Below are positions 58,911-64,000 of a DNA stretch of 64,000 nt, in pieces. Numbering within the stretch: position 1 is the stretch's first letter; every line of letters begins with the position of its first letter. Location: NCBI GenBank assembly GCA_963678675.1, contig OY783201.1:13777712-13841711 (forward strand), given 5' to 3'. The DNA is from Xiphydria camelus (taxonomy: Eukaryota; Arthropoda; Insecta; Hymenoptera; Xiphydriidae). The notes beneath the pieces are model-generated. The model made no database searches. It had not been told where the DNA came from and was given only the letters and a program-made list of their open reading frames with translations. The position numbers and the translations under genes are program-made.

Positions 58911-59155
58911 CACCGAGAAAAAACGTAATAGTTAAAAAATGTAATTTTAAATACGGCGATATAATTAAATATTTCGTTCGGTGTAGAAAATATATGATTA
59001 TTACTAAAGTATTTATTTTATTTAAGCAATTGCCTCAAAGGATTTCATTGTTCCAAATAAATATTGCAATAGTTAACGAATATTTGGTCCAATAAAATGT
59101 TCATTTCACCATATTGAAACATTTATTAACTACGAATTAATCGTTTTCTTGGTGT
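58911..59155. mobile_element. CACTGAG-type MITE with TA duplication
   Basis: CACCGAGAAAAAACGTAATAGTTAA faces TTAACTACGAATTAATCGTTTTCTTGGTG, with TA at 58909-58910 and 59156-59157. The body matches 18130-18391 and 19895-20056. Confidence 0.8.
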
Positions 59156-59639
59156 AGGTACTCCTTCTATTACGAAAAGCATATTCTGAGGATTCGTCAT
59201 TTGACTTTTCCATATCTTTTCACATTTTCGGCAAAGGCATGCACCGAGGTACCTATAGATGTATGGGGTGCGCGGGGAAATGCAGATTACATTATTTCCA
59301 TACGAACGCTTAATGGGCTATTACGCACACGCGGCTACCACAAAGGAATCCACTTCCTATCCGACCGAAGCGCGCGTGTTCTCGACATTACACCGACGAT
59401 GCGTTTTGTCTCGCCCGATTCCTCGGACAAAAAGCGCAACCGGCCCCCGTCGAAGCGGTGACTAACGGCACGATATTGACGCTCGACGATTTTCCACGCG
59501 CATGTGGAACGACCCCTGATAAAGGCGACGCGTACAAAACTGCTTCTTTCGCCGCATTCGTACAAGTGCGGGGAAGGAATTGACCATTAACCGAATTTGT
59601 TGCTTCCCGAGGGAGAAATCGGCGGAGAGATTCGAAATA
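59156..59639. other. Intronic DNA, CpG-rich from 59260
   Basis: Overlapping open frames on both strands without domains. No gene is called. Confidence 0.3.
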
Positions 59640-59747
59640 TAGGGTAAAACGGGGTGATTTGGCGAATGAAGTTGGCCCCTCGCTTCTATTACTCTCCGTA
59701 GAAACGAGGGGCCAAATTCATTCGCCAAATCACCCCGTTTTACCCTA
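59640..59747. repeat. Near-perfect palindromic MITE
   Basis: TAGGGTAAAACGGGGTGATTTGGCGAATGAAGTTGGCCCCTCG folds on to CGAGGGGCCAAATTCATTCGCCAAATCACCCCGTTTTACCCTA. The stem is ~43 bp with two or three mismatches and a ~22-base loop. Its tip resembles family D. Confidence 0.9.
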
Positions 59748-60520
59748 TCGGCGTAGAAAAACATGCGTCGCCCAATTTCGCTTAAAAGTCGTCAACGATT
59801 GGCCCGATATCGGCCCAATATCGTCTTCTTATCACACTTGCTCCCAATTTCGAGCTAGCGTTGCAGGCTAAGCGTCAGGCTAACGACATATTGGGCCAAC
59901 ATTGGCCACTTTTTCTACACGGGGACTTCCACGGACAGCCGCGTTGTCAAACGCCGCGCGCCGCGCCGAGACGACACATAAACGCGCCAGTCGTAGGGTA
60001 CCTACGCCAACAATAAGTACCTACCCCGCGCGAGAATCACGTTGGAGGGGAAAAAGCAGAGCTCATCGCGCCCACCCGACACAACGCGCGGTTCGCAACA
60101 ATACCTACGAGAGAGTACTGTCGACGGGCGATGCTGAAATAAGAGGAGACGCGTGATTAGTCTGACACTTGTACGATAGCTTAGTTGGCACGCATTCGCG
60201 CGATGCCGGCGCATCGGACTGCGCGTGTCTGTGGCCCGGGGCGATCCTGCATAGCAACACCGATGCTGGTTCTGAATGCTGCGGGCCCTAGCGAGGCATG
60301 ATGCTGGCTTGCGTTGAAAAAAGAGGCGCGTGCGTTAATCCCTTTCTTTCGCGTTACTTTGAATCCCAGCATTTTCGCCACCCTTTACCCGCCCTTAATA
60401 TCGCGTCGATATGGCATTTCCCAGGGTAAAATAATTTAGCTTCATAGCCTGATATTGGCCTATATCTCTGGTGGGACTGAGCGAGACTGTCGTGAGACTC
60501 CGTTTGCAGTCGCTCAGTCT
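59748..60520. other. Intronic DNA with family E traces
   Basis: TTGGCCCGATATCGGCCCAATATCG (59800) and ATATTGGGCCAACATTGGCCAC (59888) are family E motifs. Bases 59930-60380 are CpG-rich with no supported gene. Confidence 0.35.
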
Positions 60521-60734
60521 CACTGAGAAAAATAACTTGGTTAGTTTAAAATTATAAAGATAATGACCAAACCGCTTGGTTAAATGTGAATCCTCCATCT
60601 GCTTGGTTAAACCGACCACTTTTTGGTTATAATAACTTAATATTTGGTTCAACTGATCAGTATTTCGGTTAGAATAACTAAATGTGCTTAACTAGTTAAG
60701 TTTTGTCATTTTAACCTAATTATTTTTCTCAGTG
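60521..60734. mobile_element. CACTGAG-type MITE
   Basis: CACTGAGAAAAATAACTTGGTTAG faces TTTTAACCTAATTATTTTTCTCAGTG. The inner TGGTTATAATAACTTAATATTTGGTT is typical of the group. It sits at the left margin of the foldback at 60737. Confidence 0.85.
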
Positions 60735-60736
60735 CT

Positions 60737-61480
60737 CTCATAGAGAGATGGAGAAGTCTGAACTTCTGGGTTCATATGATTTGAAGACCTCTACTCTAAG
60801 CGGAAACTTTCGAGGATACATCGAATCTCACCGTGAGGGACTGCAGAAGACTTCAGTTTCTCAGTGGCTTGATTCAATTGTTTAATTTAAAGTCTTTTTG
60901 AAGATTCAACGAGACTGGAACACATTGCAGAGACTGTGAGAGACTGTAAAAGATTCTTCAAAGACTGGCAAAGACTCTCAGAGTCTTTAATAATGTAGTC
61001 GTATTCATAGTCAGAACTTACAAATAAGCGAGGTTCAAGTCACCGTTTTAACCAATAAAACAATAAGCAAAAGCAATAAAAATAATAAAGCAAATATATA
61101 TAATAATATATATTTATATTTATATTTCATTTATAATAAGCAAGCTCCGATGCTGACTTAAGTCAATGCTTATTTATAAGTTCGGACTATCAATACTTCT
61201 ATATTAAAGTCTCTGAGAGTCTTTGCCAGTCTTTGAAGAGTCGTTCACCAGTATCTCATCGTCTCTGCAATGTGTCCTAGTCTCCCGAGTGTCTCGCTGA
61301 ATCTCTAAGAAGACACGTAATTAAACAATTTAATCGACAGACCGGAGACTTCTACAGTCTCTCGCAGCGAGATGCAACGTATAATTTATTTCTCTGATCA
61401 GAACATCAGAGTCTTCGGATCATATATTATAAACCCGAAAGTTCAGCAACTTCAGACGGTCTTCGATAGCCTGTGACTCA
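60737..61480. repeat. ~740-bp foldback just upstream of the svp exon
   Basis: ACATTGCAGAGACTGTGAGAGACTG..AAGATTCTTCAAAGACTGGCAAAGACTCTCAGAGTCTTTAATA faces TATTAAAGTCTCTGAGAGTCTTTGCCAGTCTTTGAAGAGTCG..GTCTCTGCAATGTGTCC. Pairing extends inward (AGTCAGAACTTACAAATAAGC with GCTTATTTATAAGTTCGGACT) and outward past AATTGTTTAATT. The centre is AT-rich (61080-61140). No coding capacity. It ends ~145 bp from the splice acceptor. Confidence 0.8.
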
Positions 61481-61560
61481 CATGAAACAAATATTACAGT
61501 CTATCTATCTGAGAAAGACCGAATGATTTCATTCCGGGTCCCTTCGCCAATTAATCATAA

Positions 61561-61899
<339 letters not shown>

Positions 61900-62460
61900 C
61901 ACTCTGTCTGGCGGCAGCTAGCTACCGCATAATACGCCGCAAGGTCCGCCATTCGGCCACCGAATTGACAGAGCCGTGCGTCGCGCGAGCGAACACACGC
62001 GACGCAGCGGAGTCGAGTGATCGTCGTCGTCGTTCTCGCTGGTCGACGAACGGTCGCACGCCGGGTTCGTCTCGAGATCGCTCGTCGACGTTCGGTCGGG
62101 CGGACCTGAATTCGAAGAGAGCCAAGATCTCTCTTTTTCACCCCTTTCTTCGTCCGCGGCCGAACGATCGCGATGATGTCGACGGAGGATGTCATATAGT
62201 CGTAGACGTCGACCAACGACGCGAGGATCGTTCGACGGGAGGAACCGAAGGGGACCCACCCTCCCCTCCGAGTCGCGGAACTCGGAAATCTCGCGTTTTC
62301 GAGCTTCGGAGGGCCGCGAAAACTGTACGTAAAGCGCGTCTGTATAGGCACCCCGATGTAGGTACGCGTTGTCACGCCGGCCGGAAGTCCGGTCGGGAAG
62401 GTAGGTACGCGTCGCGGGTCTGAGACGACGGCGAAGTGATAATAAAGTCGTCACTTATTC
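61900..62460 (+). other. svp: svp 3' untranslated region
   Basis: From the TGA stop to just past the AATAAA signal the sequence is GC-rich and non-coding. Long open frames on both strands here (for example a 247-codon plus frame running from inside the exon in another frame) are composition artefacts. The transcript may continue further if other signals are used. Confidence 0.6.
62441..62446 (+). terminator. svp: Poly(A) signal for svp
   Basis: AATAAA lies ~540 bases after the stop codon and is the first canonical hexamer after it. The following AGTCGTCACTTATTCAGAATCAGG would contain the cleavage point. Confidence 0.6.
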
Positions 62461-63157
62461 AGAATCAGGGGCGCCAAGTGGTCCGACAGCCCCGAGGAGC
62501 CACCGCTGGGCGTTGAAACTTGGGACTTTGTTGAGTGGCTGGGCGCGCGAGAGAAAGAGAGAGAGAGAGAGAGAGAGATAGGAAAAGCCCGTGGTTCGGA
62601 ACAAAGCTGGCGCATGGCGGAGGTGTGAAGAAATCATAAATTAGCATTTATAATCGGGGCCCGCTATCTCGAATCGATCCCCATCTCGAGTCCCGAGACT
62701 ACCAGCCGAGTCATGCCGGGGCCCTCAGTCATCCAGCTTGGCGTCCGACCTTCGATTCGCTTCTCATTTTACTCCGGGCCCGAAGCCCACCGGTCGCTGA
62801 CCGTTTCCGAAAGGGGCTTGATCATCGAGCGCCTCGCCGTTCTCGACCATTCCTCTGCTCGTCTTTCTCATCTTCTCCTTCCTCGATGCGTTTCTCGCGC
62901 CCGTTTGATTTTTGGCTCTTCCTTTTGTTCGCTCGACTGCGTCGGACTCGACGCATGATGAAGCTGCCGCGGCGCGATGCTGGGGGAAAGTGGGGTGAAA
63001 TGGAAAGCCGAGGTGCTGGAGGCCCTCAAATTTGTCCTGCTTCACCTCGCTTTCACCTGGGCGCATAGCGCTTTTGTCGTTACATCGCATTGATGCGGGA
63101 TACAGGGTGGTAGGTTTCATACTTTGCAGTAAATGAGATTCGCGGTTGCTTTTCATA
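62461..63157. other. 3' flank with (GA)n
   Basis: A GA run lies at 62550-62578. The remainder is CpG-rich to about 63070. A 184-codon minus frame (62764-63318) runs into a transposon and has no domain. No gene is called. Confidence 0.35.
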
Positions 63158-63415
63158 CTGAGAGAATAATTGTTAGTGTTGAAAAAATGTTTCTTGAAGC
63201 AAGAACCTATAATATGTATGATCTTACAAATTTTTAAGCACACAGAGATTCTTGATCGAAGAATATATAGTCTTGATTCAAAAACACCGTCGTGGGAATG
63301 AGAAATTTTTTCTTGCACAGAGAAAAGTATGGCTTGATCTTGAAATTATATAGGTATACCATGCATTTGATTGAAAGAAACATTTTTTTGTCACCAATAA
63401 TTATTTCTCTCAGTG
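63158..63415. mobile_element. CACTGAG-type MITE (CACTGAGAGAAAT subfamily)
   Basis: CTGAGAGAATAATTGTTAGTG.TGAAAAAATGTTTCTTGAAGCAAGAACC faces GAAAGAAACATTTTTTTGTCACCAATAATTATTTCTCTCAGTG. TA lies on both sides, and it is related to 50389-50625. Confidence 0.8.
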
Positions 63416-63776
63416 TAGGAGCTGGTGATGTTGCATCTGATGAGTGTCAAGCGTACCACCTTGCAGAGATTCACGCCGATTTATTAACGTTGAAAATTGG
63501 GATCACTTGTTTTTCTTCCGTTACCCTCGCAGCTCCGTCGCTACAAGGTTTCCTCTGTCTTCTCCTCGAGGATCTTGTTTCTCTCTGTCACTGTCATTTT
63601 CTCTTCTCCTTGCGATTTTGTCCCCATGTCGGACTATCGATCATTATTTAAGTACTGCGATTACATCACAAAGCGAAATGTGATGTCAGGCACGCGAATA
63701 GGGAACGGAAGGTAGAAGGTTTTATATTCCTTCGCACGTTTTGACGTTTCATTTCCCTTCTTGGCTCCTCTTCTTA
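63416..63776. other. 3' flank, nothing recognised
   Basis: Short overlapping frames in all plus-strand phases with CT-rich translation, none convincing. Confidence 0.3.
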
Positions 63777-64000
63777 CACTGAGAAAAATGATTAGGTCGA
63801 AATAACAGAACGCATCCATTTGAACGCGTTTAGTTATTCTAACCAAAATATTGGTCGATTGAATCAAATATTTCGTTATTGAAACCAAATGTTTAGTTAT
63901 TCCAACTAAAAAGTCCTCATTTTGACCAAACAGATGGAGAGAGAGGGTCCATATTTCGCTAAACAGTTTGGCCATGATCTCCAAGATTTTGGTTAAATTG
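63777..64000. mobile_element. CACTGAG-type MITE, cut by the window end
   Basis: CACTGAGAAAAATGATTAGGTCGAAATAACA preceded by TA, then GTTATTCTAACCAAAATATTGGTCGATTGAATCAAATATTTCG. It is the closest relative of 51760-52034. The right terminus lies beyond the window. Confidence 0.8.

Overview
The window looks like nuclear DNA of an insect. The CpG dinucleotide is not depleted, and CpG-rich blocks with many CGCG runs alternate with AT-rich blocks. The one gene that can be read is typical of arthropods. A hymenopteran origin is plausible from base composition, but I cannot prove it from this sequence. There is no bacterial-style gene organisation, no CRISPR array, no rRNA and no convincing tRNA.

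Only one true coding segment is recognisable. It is the last coding exon (61625-61899, + strand) of the COUP-TF-type orphan nuclear receptor seven-up (svp/NR2F), carrying the C-terminal part of the ligand-binding domain. It is preceded by a pyrimidine-rich 3' splice site, and its TGA stop is followed by an AATAAA signal at 62441. No other svp exon (DNA-binding domain or upstream ligand-binding domain) is present. Bases 1-61624 are therefore most simply read as part of one very long final svp intron, and the last ~1.5 kb as 3' flank.

The intron is a patchwork. CpG-rich, apparently single-copy blocks (for example 3.6-5.2, 6.2-6.7, 14.9-15.4, 16.4-17.3, 20.5-21.2, 22.3-22.9, 29.0-30.1, 31.1-32.2, 40.8-41.3, 46.8-48.0, 49.1-50.2 and 52.2-53.2 kb) hold no convincing genes and are candidates for svp regulatory DNA. 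AT-rich blocks between them are crowded with non-autonomous DNA transposons and hairpins. These include TA-flanked elements with CACTGAG...CTCAGTG ends, a PIF/Harbinger-like element with TAA duplications, a piggyBac-like element next to TTAA, an internally deleted mariner that keeps the end of its transposase, a ~930-bp foldback, a ~250-bp palindrome, and six dispersed copies of an unclassified ~300-bp repeat. Several are nested, so relative insertion ages can be read.

Points most worth a second look are: a ~640-bp segment duplicated 2 kb away into a transposon, with an 11-bp flanking direct repeat; a ~740-bp foldback ending ~145 bp upstream of the terminal svp exon; the foldback at 15.4-16.4 kb; arrays of a CCAATATTGGC-type motif; a ~375-bp tandem duplication rich in GATCTG/GATCCG; and many copies of the heptamer GTACCTA/TAGGTAC. 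I did not find a clearly new biological system.
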